Source: Candidatus Mediterraneibacter vanvlietii
GTDB lineage: Bacteria; Bacillota; Clostridia; Lachnospirales; Lachnospiraceae
Reading direction: 5' to 3'
NCBI GenBank assembly: GCA_019113645.1
Contig: DXGZ01000117.1
Location: 1-51,743 of the forward strand
Length of the DNA: 51,743 bases
In this document: in pieces, positions 24,191 to 32,841 of the stretch
Position numbering within the stretch: position 1 is the stretch's first letter
Layout of the letters: every line of letters starts with the position of its first letter
Notes under the pieces: generated by a model
Told to the model about the DNA's origin: nothing
The model's database searches: none
Seen by the model: only the letters and a program-made list of their open reading frames with translations
Made by a program: the position numbers and the translations under genes

Positions 24191-24976
24191 ATGGATTACG
24201 GATTGAAAGACAAAGTGGTACTTATCAACGGCTCAACAGGCGGCATCGGACAGGCGTTGTGCCGGGCGTTTGCAGGAGAGGGATGCAAGCTGGCTATTTC
24301 ATCTACCAGCCAGGCTAAATTAGATGCATTTGTACCGACTCTGGATATCCCGAAGGAAAATCTGCTGACCTCAGTAACAGACGTGCGGGATGAGGCTCAG
24401 GTAAAAGCGTGGATCGATGGGGCTTATGAGCATTTCGGGAAGATCGATGTCGTAGTTCCGAATGCAGGATACGAAGGGAAATACCAGGAGATCCAGGACT
24501 GCACAATAGAAGAATATATGAAGGTATATCAGATTAATGTGTTCAGTGTGATGTTCGTAATGAAGTATGCGGCTCCATACCTGATCAAGAACGGAAGCGG
24601 CGCGATCGTGACCATTGCTTCCAATGGAAGTTACACCACATCCCCGGGCATGAGTGCCTACTGCTCGTCAAAACACGCAGTGGCAGGTCTGGCGAAATCT
24701 GTAGCTCTGGAGCTTGGACCTCACGGCATTCATTGCAATTACATCTGCCCCGGCGGCGTGGATACTCCGATGATCAGCAGGATCGAGCAGAACACATTTG
24801 GAGACACGAAGACTCACGAAGAGGCGGAACAGATCTTCGGCGCTCAGTATCTGGATAAGAGGTACTGCCGTCCGGAGGAGGTCGCCAATCTGGCGCTTTA
24901 TCTGGCTTCTGATGTCTCTTCCCATATTATGGGATCCGGCATCCGTCTGGATGGAGGCATGGACGCTCTCTGCTAA
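24191..24976 (+). CDS. Short-chain dehydrogenase/reductase, hydroxysteroid-dehydrogenase-like
   Basis: A 261-aa SDR. The cofactor motif is INGSTGGIG, the NNAG position reads PNAG, catalytic Ser lies in IASNGSY and the active site is YCSSK. GGVDTPM and GSGIRLDGG complete the fold. It resembles BaiA / 7-alpha-HSDH-type and FabG-like enzymes in layout. It is the third gene of the operon, 73 bases after the flavoenzyme, with AGGGAGA upstream. With the first SDR it probably handles hydroxyl/ketone interconversion at another position or stereochemistry of the same molecule; that is inference from operon order. Confidence 0.88.
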   Translation: MDYGLKDKVVLINGSTGGIGQALCRAFAGEGCKLAISSTSQAKLDAFVPTLDIPKENLLTSVTDVRDEAQVKAWIDGAYEHFGKIDVVVPNAGYEGKYQEIQDCTIEEYMKVYQINVFSVMFVMKYAAPYLIKNGSGAIVTIASNGSYTTSPGMSAYCSSKHAVAGLAKSVALELGPHGIHCNYICPGGVDTPMISRIEQNTFGDTKTHEEAEQIFGAQYLDKRYCRPEEVANLALYLASDVSSHIMGSGIRLDGGMDALC

Positions 24977-25005
24977 AATAAAATGACAGAATCTCCGACG
25001 GATGG

Positions 25006-25938
25006 CTAGGGCTGATCCGCCGGAGATTCGTACCATGATTCAATATGTTTCGCAAAACGATAGATCAGTTCGTGTTTTTGCATAGATTCCCGGGGAACGA
25101 TCATACAGGTGTCCCGGGTCAGCGAATTCCGAAGCCTGATCTTTTTTACATTATATGAAGTGTCGGCGATCCTTCCGGACAGAAAGGAAATGCCGAATCC
25201 GGAGGCCGTCATCCCGAGAAGTGCGTCCACCTGGTTGCATTCGAAAGCAATATGAGGCTGCATGCCTCTGGAGAGAAATGCATCCCGGATCATTGCGTTT
25301 ACACTGTTGCTTTTGTCCAGAATCAAAAGTTTTTCATCTGCCAGTTCATCCCATGTGACTTCTTCCCTGGAGACAAGCAGATGGCTGGCCGGAAGAATGA
25401 CATAGTATTCATCCTTTACAAGCGTGCTTATGTAGTAATCCGTCAGGTCATAATTATCCAGGTTGGATACGTTTTTAACAGGATCTTTGATATGTGCGGT
25501 GAAGGCGATGTCGGTCTTTCCTTTCAGCAGCCATTCAACGACCTGAGTGGACTGACTCTTCTTAATATCCATCTGTATGTTCCCTTCCGGGAATTTTTCC
25601 ATAAAAAGCGCAATTGGCGTGGTAAGCCCCACCTTCCCCATGTGATCCACACTTCCGATCCGGATCGTACCTCCGCCGGAATTGTATTCCAGAAGTCTGT
25701 TCCGGATTGTCTGATATTCTGAGAACGCATTTTTTGCGTAGACAAGAAACTCTTCTCCGGCAGGAGTCAGGGCAAGCTGCCGCCTGCTCCTGTCAAAAAG
25801 CTGAACCTGGAATTCATTCTCCAGTTTGCTGATATGCTTGGAAAGAGAGGACTGTGAGATCGACAGCTGGTAGGAAGCTTCGGTAAAGCTCCTGCATTCT
25901 GCAATAGATAAAAAACACTGAAGTTGAAAAATCTGCAT
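25006..25938 (-). CDS. LysR-family transcriptional regulator
   Basis: A 310-aa LysR regulator. The N-terminal winged helix reads LQCFLSIAECRSFTEASYQL then SQSSLSKHISKLENE; the effector-binding domain covers about residues 90-300. I chose ATG 25938, with AGGAAG upstream; the longer frame reads through the repeats in the promoter. It is divergent from the FAD-oxidoreductase / DASS-transporter pair, which it probably controls, and convergent with the second SDR. The inducer is likely the transported carboxylate or a product, as is usual for LysR pairs. Confidence 0.9.
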   Translation of the reverse strand: MQIFQLQCFLSIAECRSFTEASYQLSISQSSLSKHISKLENEFQVQLFDRSRRQLALTPAGEEFLVYAKNAFSEYQTIRNRLLEYNSGGGTIRIGSVDHMGKVGLTTPIALFMEKFPEGNIQMDIKKSQSTQVVEWLLKGKTDIAFTAHIKDPVKNVSNLDNYDLTDYYISTLVKDEYYVILPASHLLVSREEVTWDELADEKLLILDKSNSVNAMIRDAFLSRGMQPHIAFECNQVDALLGMTASGFGISFLSGRIADTSYNVKKIRLRNSLTRDTCMIVPRESMQKHELIYRFAKHIESWYESPADQP

Positions 25939-25994
25939 ACGAATTCTTCCTTTCCCTATGGGGTGTATCATAACATTTTCTTCCGGTTTGTACA

Positions 25995-26047
25995 AATCAC
26001 TTTTAAAATTGACAATCACTTTCAAAATTGAATCACTTTCGAAATTG
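25995..26047. repeat. Three 17-bp direct repeats AATCACTTTYRAAATTG in the divergent promoter region
   Basis: Copies at 25995-26011, 26014-26030 and 26031-26047 differ at only two positions (AATCACTTTTAAAATTG, AATCACTTTCAAAATTG, AATCACTTTCGAAATTG). The steps are 19 and 17 bases, about two helical turns. They lie between lysR and the promoter of the oxidoreductase operon and are the most likely regulator-binding array. Confidence 0.75.
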
Positions 26048-26071
26048 GAAACAGGCATTTCCAAAACTGAA

Positions 26072-26100
26072 TTGCTAAGATAGAAAAATATTATTAAAAT
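26072..26100 (+). promoter_or_regulatory. Probable promoter of the FAD-oxidoreductase / transporter operon
   Basis: TTGCTA (26072-26077) and TAAAAT (26095-26100) are 17 nt apart, 25 bases downstream of the last 17-bp repeat. Confidence 0.55.
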
Positions 26101-26140
26101 TTTATTAAAAATAGTTCAGCCATAAAGCTGCCGGGAAGAG

Positions 26141-26163
26141 AAAATCATGCCCGCATGATTTTT
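26141..26163 (+). terminator. Terminator-like hairpin in the leader of the oxidoreductase operon
   Basis: AAAATCATG pairs perfectly with CATGATTTT around CCCG, and the stem ends in TTTTT. It lies between the probable promoter and the first gene, so it may attenuate the operon. A second hairpin (GTTTCAT/ATGAAAAAC) follows near 26177-26200. Confidence 0.55.
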
Positions 26164-26218
26164 CGACCGCGCAGTTTCATGACCGGACTATGAAAAAACG
26201 ACGATATAAGGAGGAGAA

Positions 26219-27511
26219 ATGAAAGGAGAGAAGAGATACAATCTGCTTATAGCCGGAGGCGGTACGGCCGGCACTTTATGCGCGATTGCAGCCGCCAGAT
26301 CCGGTATGAAGACGGCTGTGATAGAGCGAAATGCCTATCTGGGCGGTATGGCTGCGGGCGCCGGACTCACGGAGATGAACGCGGCGGGTTTTCAGGGAAA
26401 ACCGCTGTACAAAGGCATTGTTGATGAGATATTCCGGGAAATGATTGACAGCGGGCATGCTCAGTATCATTTTGCTGTGCCCATGTCCTCCAATCCGGAT
26501 GTGAAGGTGGACAGGCTGCGCTATGATCCGGAGATCCTGAAGATCATCCTGGAAGAGAAAGCGCTCAGTGCCGGTGTGGAGTTCTATTATGAGACAGAAG
26601 TGTGCGCCGGATCTGAGGATGCGGACAAGTGCCAGGTTACGGTCAGAAGCCGATATGAGACGTTTGAACTGGAGTCAGACTACCTTGTGGACGCCACGGG
26701 CAATGCGGATCTGGTTCGGATGATGGGCGGGGAGACTGTCAGAGAAGAGCAGGGCAAACTGCTGACAGCGACTCTGATGTTCCGCCTCTCGGGAATCGAT
26801 ATTGAGAGACTTCAGGCGTTCCTGCAAAGCGGAAAACTGTCTGCTGTGATTCAGAAAGGGTATCAGGAAGGAGCCCTGAAGGGACGGATTCTGGCATTTA
26901 CCCCGATTCCGGGATCCCCGGATGTAAGCCTTAACGTGACCCGGGCAGACTGCGACTATGAGGACGCCAGGGCGTACTCGCAGGCAGCAGCCTATGCCAG
27001 AAGCCAGATTCTCCCGGTGTGCAGATTTATCAAGGAGAATGTTCCGGGAACCGAGAACTGTTATATTTCCAGCATCTCTCCATTTCTGGGAATCCGGGAT
27101 GCCCGCAGGATCCGTGGAAAATATATGCTGACAATAGAAGATCTGGAGAATATGACAGATTTCGAGGACAGCATAGCAGTGGGATGTTACCCCATGGATA
27201 TCCACGATCCGGTGACAAAGGCGGTTATCTGGAAAATGCTGCCAGGTGTGTATCATATCCCTTACCGAAGCGTTGTACCTGAAAAGCTGCATCGCACAAT
27301 TGTGGCAGGAAAGTGCCTGAGTGCTGAAAAAAAGGCGTTTGGCGCGGTGAGAGTTATGCCGATTATGATGAATGTGGGAGAGTCGGTCGGGTATGCGGCG
27401 GCTCTGGCGAAAAAGGAAGGAAAATGCCTGGATGAACTGGATGCGGGAATATTGAGAAAATGGCTCGCGGAAAAATACGAAACTGTACGACAGGAGGACG
27501 GACATGAATAA
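26219..27511 (+). CDS. FAD-dependent oxidoreductase (FAD_oxidored type)
   Basis: A 430-aa flavoprotein. The N-terminal dinucleotide motif is LLIAGGGTAGTLCAIAAARS, followed by ERNAYLGGMAAGAGLTEMN, typical of PF12831-type enzymes. DATGNADL marks the second FAD contact and GIRDARRIRGKYMLT the conserved central region; the C-terminus has VGESVGYAAALA. No heme or Fe-S motif is present. TAAGGAGG precedes the ATG. The gene overlaps the start of a dicarboxylate-type transporter by eight bases, so it probably acts on the imported organic acid, either as a reductase using it as electron acceptor or as a dehydrogenase. The substrate is unknown. Confidence 0.85.
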   Translation: MKGEKRYNLLIAGGGTAGTLCAIAAARSGMKTAVIERNAYLGGMAAGAGLTEMNAAGFQGKPLYKGIVDEIFREMIDSGHAQYHFAVPMSSNPDVKVDRLRYDPEILKIILEEKALSAGVEFYYETEVCAGSEDADKCQVTVRSRYETFELESDYLVDATGNADLVRMMGGETVREEQGKLLTATLMFRLSGIDIERLQAFLQSGKLSAVIQKGYQEGALKGRILAFTPIPGSPDVSLNVTRADCDYEDARAYSQAAAYARSQILPVCRFIKENVPGTENCYISSISPFLGIRDARRIRGKYMLTIEDLENMTDFEDSIAVGCYPMDIHDPVTKAVIWKMLPGVYHIPYRSVVPEKLHRTIVAGKCLSAEKKAFGAVRVMPIMMNVGESVGYAAALAKKEGKCLDELDAGILRKWLAEKYETVRQEDGHE

Positions 27512-28949
27512 AGATAAGAAAAACCTGATTTATATTATTGTAGCATTTGCGTTTATTCTGCTGTTCCCGCTGATACCGGCTCCGGATGGACTGAATGTGG
27601 TATCAATGGAAGCAATCGGACTGTTTATAGGAATTATGATCATGTGGAATTTCGTCGGCACAGACTGGCCGAGTTTCCTTTGTATGGCGCTTGTAGCCAT
27701 CTTTGGAATCATGGAGCCGTCGGCGATTTTCACGACAGGATTCGGAAACTCGACGATCGCGTTCCTGCTTGTGTTCTTCATGCTCAGCCATGTGCTCAGT
27801 CAGGTCGGATTTTCCAGAAGGCTGGCAATCTGGTTTATGACGAATAAACTGGCAAGAAAGAGCCCGTGGGCTTTTATCACCATGTTTCTCTTCGGTGCAA
27901 TGTTTCTGGCATCTTTCATGTCCCAGACAGCTGCCCTGCTGATTTTCCTTCCGATTGCGGAGCAGATCTTCCAGGAGCTGAATTACGGCAAGGGCAACAG
28001 AGTGGCGCAGATGATCGTGCTGGGCCTCGGCATTGCGGTGGGTATCGGTTCGGCAAATACCCCGCTGGGACACGCTATCATCCTGATCCCGATCCAGCTT
28101 CTTCAGGATATGACAGGACAGACAGTAAATATCGTATCCTACAGTATTTTTGGTGTGGCTACAGGTATTATTATTTTCGCAGTACTCATTCTTGTGTACC
28201 GTTTTATCTACCGCCCGGATGTGAGCGCGTTAAAGGGATATGACGTGACACATTTAAGATCTTCTCTTCCGGAGATGGACAAAAAAGAGAAGATTTCCGC
28301 GACATTATTTGTGATCGTTATCATTATCTGGTTTGTACAGAGCTGCTTCAGCGATATTATCATTCCGCTCGTAGGCGTGAAGCTGAGTTCTCTTGGAAAT
28401 GCCATTCCGGTTATGGTGGCTATCGTTATTCTCTGTATGTGGAAGGTAGACGGAAAGCCCATTATGGATTACAAAGAGTCCGTATCCAAGGGTGTGCCAT
28501 GGAGCGCTCTGATATTTAACGCGGCGGTTCTTGTGCTGAGCGGAACATTGACTCTGGAGGATGTGGGGATTTCAAACTTCCTTATCGAGAAGATTACTCC
28601 TCTTGTCGGTGACCTGAGTCAGACTGTATTTATTCTCATTATCGCGGCGCTGTGTATCATAGCAACGAACTTTTCATCCAACACGGTGTGCGCAACAGTA
28701 TTTTTCACGATCTCAGCGCCGATCGCTCTGGCAATGGGCAATGTGAACATGGTGGCTCTGGCATCGGTAATCGCGGCGTCCGCATCGTACGCGTTTGCCA
28801 CACCTCCGGCAACAATGCCGATGGCAGTCGTCGCGGGAACCGGCTGGGTAGATGTGAAACAGATGTTCAAATACGGCGGCCTGATGGCGATCGTCAGTAT
28901 CATCGTTGTTGTATTTATCGGTTATCCGATTGCGGCTGCGGTTTTATAG
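27504..28949 (+). CDS. SLC13/DASS-family anion (carboxylate) transporter
   Basis: A 481-aa protein with about 11-12 membrane segments. The two DASS hairpin signatures are recognisable: SQTAALLIFLP in the first half and FSSNTVCATVFF (SNT motif) in the second, each before an amphipathic hairpin. Members import di- and tricarboxylates or sulfate with Na+. Its ATG overlaps the oxidoreductase stop, so the two are translated together. The absence of any other transport gene suggests it supplies the flavoenzyme substrate. The specific ion is not determinable. Confidence 0.9.
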   Translation: MNKDKKNLIYIIVAFAFILLFPLIPAPDGLNVVSMEAIGLFIGIMIMWNFVGTDWPSFLCMALVAIFGIMEPSAIFTTGFGNSTIAFLLVFFMLSHVLSQVGFSRRLAIWFMTNKLARKSPWAFITMFLFGAMFLASFMSQTAALLIFLPIAEQIFQELNYGKGNRVAQMIVLGLGIAVGIGSANTPLGHAIILIPIQLLQDMTGQTVNIVSYSIFGVATGIIIFAVLILVYRFIYRPDVSALKGYDVTHLRSSLPEMDKKEKISATLFVIVIIIWFVQSCFSDIIIPLVGVKLSSLGNAIPVMVAIVILCMWKVDGKPIMDYKESVSKGVPWSALIFNAAVLVLSGTLTLEDVGISNFLIEKITPLVGDLSQTVFILIIAALCIIATNFSSNTVCATVFFTISAPIALAMGNVNMVALASVIAASASYAFATPPATMPMAVVAGTGWVDVKQMFKYGGLMAIVSIIVVVFIGYPIAAAVL

Positions 28950-29011
28950 CAACAGGTCAGCCTGAGGGCTGTCTGAAGTATTTATATTTGATGAAGAGTC
29001 ATGTTTTGTCA

Positions 29012-29045
29012 GGAAAGTGTCTGCTAATGGCACTTTCTTTTTTTA
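29012..29045 (+). terminator. Terminator after the transporter gene
   Basis: GAAAGTG (29013-29019) pairs with CACTTTC (29031-29037), loop of 11, followed by TTTTTTT. Confidence 0.85.
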
Positions 29046-29120
29046 TTGTTCAGCGGTAAACTTTTTTAGGAAAACAACAGTTATTTATTATGACAGGAGT
29101 AAAAAGGAGGGGAGAACCGG

Positions 29121-29672
29121 ATGACTGACCGTGAACTGATCCGGCGGCTTCGGGCCGGAGACGGAGAGGCGCTGAACAGAATAGCTGATAAATATTATGA
29201 TGATATTTACCGGTTCTGTCTCTACCTGACGGCCGATGCGACGGAGTCCTGCGATATTACCCAGGAGGTGTTTCTTCGGTTTATGAAATATATGCATTCC
29301 TATACTCATGGAAATCTGAAAGGATATCTGCTGATTATTGCGAGAAATCTATGCCGCGATTATTTCAGCAGAAAGGAACGGGACGAGTATATGAGGATGT
29401 CAAATCCACCGGCGATGCGGGAAGATGGCGCCCCGGCGGAAGGTGGTTCGGAGAATTCTGAGATGGAGCAGGCAGAGCTTCGGCATCTGCTTCATGGAAT
29501 TTTGAGCAGACTTCCTGAGGAACAGAGGGAAGTGATTATCCTGCGGTTTGGGGAGGAGCTGAAGTTTAAAGAGATCGCGAAAGTGCTGGGGTGCAGCCAG
29601 TCCACAGCGAAATCCCGCTGCCGCCTGGCGATCGAAAGACTGAGAAAGGAGATGAAAGAGGATGAACAGTGA
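29121..29672 (+). CDS. ECF-type RNA polymerase sigma factor
   Basis: A 183-aa sigma-70 family factor with only regions 2 and 4. Region 2 reads DDIYRFCLYLTADATESCDI then TQEVFLRFM; region 4 reads LPEEQREVIILRFGEELKFK then EIAKVLGCSQSTAKSR. The linker of about 25 residues is Glu/Gly-rich. AAAGGAGGGG precedes the ATG. The next gene overlaps its end by 11 bases and encodes a membrane protein in the place usual for an anti-sigma factor, followed by an ABC exporter. The module is probably turned on by an envelope signal, but no ECF promoter is clear to me. Confidence 0.92.
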   Translation: MTDRELIRRLRAGDGEALNRIADKYYDDIYRFCLYLTADATESCDITQEVFLRFMKYMHSYTHGNLKGYLLIIARNLCRDYFSRKERDEYMRMSNPPAMREDGAPAEGGSENSEMEQAELRHLLHGILSRLPEEQREVIILRFGEELKFKEIAKVLGCSQSTAKSRCRLAIERLRKEMKEDEQ

Positions 29673-30447
29673 AAAAGAGTTGAAAAGACTGTTTCAGAAA
29701 GCAAATGAGAATATCACTATCTGTGAGCAGGAAAAATACGAAACATTGGAATTGCTGGCAGGACAACTGGAGAAGCAAAAAGCAGATTCACTGTATCCGG
29801 TATATCCCGGAGGAGCTTTGCGGATCCTGTTTCAGCAGATCCGCTACGTGGAAAAAAGAGCATGGGCAGCAGATCTCATGGTAAATATCGGTTTCGCAGC
29901 GGCTCTTGCGGTTCTGGGATATCTTGGCGCAGAGGTGGAAGACTCGGTGGCTTTTCTTATGCTGGCGTCCTCCGTCATGGGAAGCAGTTCGATTCTTGTG
30001 CTGTCACATCTGTTTGCCGGCGGCATGGGAGAGCTGTCCTGTACCTGCTACTTCAGCGCCAGACAGCTTGCTGCATATCAGATGCTGGCGCTGGGCGCGG
30101 TGAACCTGCTGACACTTGTGTTTCTGATCTGTTTTGCCGGAATCCGGTGGGAAGCTGATTTGTTCCAGATCGGGATTTATATGGGGGTTCCGTTTGTGCT
30201 TACTGTGTCTGTGTGCATAGGTGTCCTGCGGTTTGAAGGACTAAGGAACAGGGCTTATCCGGTGCCTGCGGCGGGAATACTTTCTGCTGCCGGGGTTCTG
30301 GTTCTTGCTTCTGCGCAGCAGATCTATACTGTATCTGCCGTTGCGGTATGGGGCGCTGCGCTTGCGGCGGGAGCGGCTGTGCTTTTTGCACAGATCAGAC
30401 ATCTGTTTCAGGAAATTGATAAAGGGGAGATATTATGCACAGATTAG
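29662..30447 (+). CDS. Polytopic membrane protein, possible anti-sigma or transporter subunit
   Basis: A 261-aa protein with a soluble N-terminal ~60 residues rich in charged residues (MNSEKELKRLFQKANENITI), then about six membrane helices, ending in a short tail. It lacks ABC or kinase motifs. Its place directly after an ECF sigma gene, with overlapping frames, is where anti-sigma factors lie, and the cytosolic N-terminus could hold the sigma factor. It could equally be a second permease of the ABC transporter. No zinc-binding HxxxCxxC motif of ZAS anti-sigma domains is present. Confidence 0.7.
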   Translation: MNSEKELKRLFQKANENITICEQEKYETLELLAGQLEKQKADSLYPVYPGGALRILFQQIRYVEKRAWAADLMVNIGFAAALAVLGYLGAEVEDSVAFLMLASSVMGSSSILVLSHLFAGGMGELSCTCYFSARQLAAYQMLALGAVNLLTLVFLICFAGIRWEADLFQIGIYMGVPFVLTVSVCIGVLRFEGLRNRAYPVPAAGILSAAGVLVLASAQQIYTVSAVAVWGAALAAGAAVLFAQIRHLFQEIDKGEILCTD

Positions 30448-31316
30448 AGCTGATAGGAGTGGAAAAAAAGTTTCAGGACAAGACAGCGGTTTGCAGTACG
30501 GATCTCTGTCTGCGGCATGGCGTCTGCGGTCTTCTGGGGGAAAATGGCGCCGGGAAAACAACCCTTATGCGGATGATTTGCGGCATCCTCAAGCCGACCT
30601 GCGGCGTGATCCGCTGTGACGGGATAGAGATCGGGCAGATGGGGAAAGCCTATCGGGGGATGCTTGGATATCTTCCGCAGGAGTTTGGGTACTACGGGGG
30701 ATTTACAGCACTGCGGTTTCTGCGGTATATGGCGGCAATGAAGGCCATGCCGGAAGAAACAGCGGAAAAAAGAATCGGTGAACTGCTGGAACTGACCGGT
30801 CTGAAGGATGTGCGGAAACGGAAGTTAAAGACATTTTCCGGCGGGATGATCCGGCGGCTTGGGATCGCGCAGGCACTGCTCAATGATCCGGAGATTCTGA
30901 TTCTGGATGAGCCAACAGCCGGGCTTGATCCGAAAGAGAGAGTGCGGTTTCGCAATATGATAAGTTCTCTGGGAAAAGAGCGGATCGTACTGCTTTCCAC
31001 ACATATTGTATCAGATGTAGATTATATTGCGGATCAGATCATGATTATGAAGCAGGGAAGGATTATCTGTCAGGAAACCCAGAGACAGCTTGCTGATTCA
31101 GTGGGGAATATGGTGTGGAAATGTACGGTTACTGAAAGAGATGTGGAATACTTCAGTGAAGAATACATTGTGAGCAATATAAAAAAACAGGGAGAGGAAG
31201 CAGTGCTTCGGATCGTGTCAGAGAAAAAGCTGGTGAGCAATGCTGTGAGACAGGAGGCTTCGCTGGAGGATATTTATTTATACCTTACCCGGAATACACA
31301 GGAGGAAGGCCGATGA
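30435..31316 (+). CDS. ABC transporter ATP-binding protein
   Basis: A 293-aa ATPase with Walker A GENGAGKTTLM (about residues 36-46), signature FSGGMIRRLGIA, Walker B ILILDEPTAGLDPKER and switch His in LLSTHIVSD. The short C-terminal domain suits exporters of the ABC-2 type. It overlaps the membrane-protein gene before it by 13 bases and the permease after it by four, so all four genes form one operon. AGGGGAG precedes the ATG. The cargo is unknown. Confidence 0.92.
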   Translation: MHRLELIGVEKKFQDKTAVCSTDLCLRHGVCGLLGENGAGKTTLMRMICGILKPTCGVIRCDGIEIGQMGKAYRGMLGYLPQEFGYYGGFTALRFLRYMAAMKAMPEETAEKRIGELLELTGLKDVRKRKLKTFSGGMIRRLGIAQALLNDPEILILDEPTAGLDPKERVRFRNMISSLGKERIVLLSTHIVSDVDYIADQIMIMKQGRIICQETQRQLADSVGNMVWKCTVTERDVEYFSEEYIVSNIKKQGEEAVLRIVSEKKLVSNAVRQEASLEDIYLYLTRNTQEEGR

Positions 31317-32416
31317 GATTATATTGCGCGGAATTATATAAATTATTGTGCAGGAAATTTTTCCTGATCAGTTCTGTTCTTGTGCTGGGACTGCTTTTTG
31401 TCTATTTCTGGTTTGTAAATGTCGGGGATGAGAGATCAGTGGTGGATGGGCAGGTATATACCGGGATTCAGTCTGTGCGGACAGACCGGGAGATCACGAA
31501 GGAATATGCGGGAACACTGACGGACAGGAAAGCGAAGGAGATCATTGATGAATATGGTTTCCCATCCAAAGTAGAAGAGTATTACGGAGGATTCCGGGAT
31601 GAGAATTATCTCAATGGATTTGTCACAGAACAGCTTGGAAATGGTTATATGAGAGACTGGGAAGACTATGAGATATCTACCGCGCTTTATCCCATGGAAC
31701 AGACGGAACTGGGAAAGGCTGCCAGGATAACCGGAGAGGACATCCTGTTTGATTATACCGGCGGCTGGGCCGCTCTGCTGGATACCCTTCAGATGGGGAT
31801 GATTCTGGGAAGTGTCCTGATTCTGATCGGGGTCTCGCCTGTGTTTGCGGAAGAGAGGCAGAATAAAACAGAAGCCCTTCTGCTGACCAGCACAGAGGGA
31901 AGAGACGGAGATGTCCGGGCAAAAACTGCCGCGGCATTTACGCTGGCGGTGCTGGTATATCTTGCAGTGGCGCTGTTTATCTTCTTTGCAGTGGGAGCTG
32001 TGTATGGGTTCTCGGGAGCAGACTGTATGCTCGGACTTGTGAAGGGATATTACCTGAATGTATCTTATACAGAGACCATGACATCGGTGGGCGGCTTCGC
32101 AGTGCTTGTTCTTGTTCTGGACTTCCTGGCATTGAATACACTCTGTGCAGTTACGATTTGTGTGTCCGCCTGTTTCAGGACAACGTTCCATGCGGTGGTG
32201 GTTTCCTGTGCAGTATGGATTGGACCGCTTCTGTTCCGGATTATATGCAGGGGCGGAGGATATCTGCTCCTGGCGGGGACGCCCCTGTTTCTGGTCATGC
32301 CGGGAGTAGTGCTCGACATTTACCGGGTGCTGTTCATACCTATCAGCGTGGCGGTGGGGAGTTTCGTTTTTTGTACATATATCGGATTAAATCGATATTC
32401 CACGAATGTTATTTAG
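31313..32416 (+). CDS. ABC-2-like transporter permease
   Basis: A 367-aa protein with one N-terminal membrane helix (about residues 17-36), an extracytoplasmic domain of about 115 residues (charged, with repeated EYGF/YYGGF-like turns), then about five to six membrane helices. This one-plus-five layout with a large first loop is found in bacitracin- and lantibiotic-type ABC-2 permeases. GGAGGAAGG precedes the ATG, which overlaps the ATPase stop. It closes the ECF operon, and no terminator hairpin is obvious right after it. The large outer domain may bind the substrate. Confidence 0.8.
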   Translation: MRLYCAELYKLLCRKFFLISSVLVLGLLFVYFWFVNVGDERSVVDGQVYTGIQSVRTDREITKEYAGTLTDRKAKEIIDEYGFPSKVEEYYGGFRDENYLNGFVTEQLGNGYMRDWEDYEISTALYPMEQTELGKAARITGEDILFDYTGGWAALLDTLQMGMILGSVLILIGVSPVFAEERQNKTEALLLTSTEGRDGDVRAKTAAAFTLAVLVYLAVALFIFFAVGAVYGFSGADCMLGLVKGYYLNVSYTETMTSVGGFAVLVLVLDFLALNTLCAVTICVSACFRTTFHAVVVSCAVWIGPLLFRIICRGGGYLLLAGTPLFLVMPGVVLDIYRVLFIPISVAVGSFVFCTYIGLNRYSTNVI

Positions 32417-32530
32417 TTAAGGGGTTGAACTTTGAAATTGGCGACCCAATGGAAGATACACCGCCTTGAATTGAGATTGATGTGATAGTATTTGTACAAA
32501 AAGCACAAAAAACAGCTGTACTGATTTGGA

Positions 32531-32559
32531 TTGTCCAGCTGTTTGGAGTGTGCTATATT
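32531..32559 (+). promoter_or_regulatory. Promoter of the second small toxin
   Basis: TTGTCC (32531-32536) and TATATT (32554-32559) are 17 nt apart, 68 bases before the toxin ATG. Confidence 0.65.
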
Positions 32560-32627
32560 CTGACTACGGAGTAATCGTGTTGCAGGGTGGCTGACCTCTA
32601 TTCTTACATAGAATGGGGGTGGTGCTG

Positions 32628-32720
32628 ATGGACAAGAAACCATTTGATTTCAAAGACTTGATAGCTTTTGGAATGTTCATTTTAGCATTACTGACATTCG
32701 TATTTACGTTCTGTCGATAA
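32628..32720 (+). CDS. Holin-like type I toxin peptide, 30 aa
   Basis: The peptide starts MDKKPFDFKDLIAFGMFILA and continues as a hydrophobic helix (LLTFVFTFCR). The pattern of a short charged head followed by FGMFxxALLTF matches the family annotated as putative holin-like toxin (TxpA/BsrG-type), which acts on the membrane. AGGGGGTGG-like purines lie shortly upstream (GGGGGTGGTGCTG). An antisense RNA promoter lies on the other strand at 32842-32870, converging on the toxin. The ECF/ABC operon ends 211 bases before. The assignment is from sequence pattern and layout. Confidence 0.75.
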   Translation: MDKKPFDFKDLIAFGMFILALLTFVFTFCR

Positions 32721-32731
32721 TGTTTTAAAGC

Positions 32732-32774
32732 ATAGAAAAACCACCCCGGTAACTTTGGCGAGTGAAGAGGTGGT
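32732..32774 (-). terminator. Terminator of the antisense RNA (may serve both strands)
   Basis: ACCACC (32740-32745) pairs with GGTGGT (32769-32774). On the minus strand the stem is followed by TTTTTCTATG; on the plus strand the following bases (AATTTC) are only weakly T-rich. Confidence 0.65.
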
Positions 32775-32836
32775 AATTTCTATGTTACTGTTTACTTCAT
32801 GAGGTCAACCCCTTGTGGGCGGTTGCTCCTTTTACA
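32735..32836 (-). ncRNA. Antisense RNA antitoxin of the holin-like toxin
   Basis: Predicted RNA of about 100 nt from the minus-strand promoter at 32842-32870 to the terminator near 32735. It would pair with the 3' part of the toxin transcript, the arrangement of RatA/TxpA and SR4/BsrG. Confidence 0.6.
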
Positions 32837-32841
32837 ATTAT

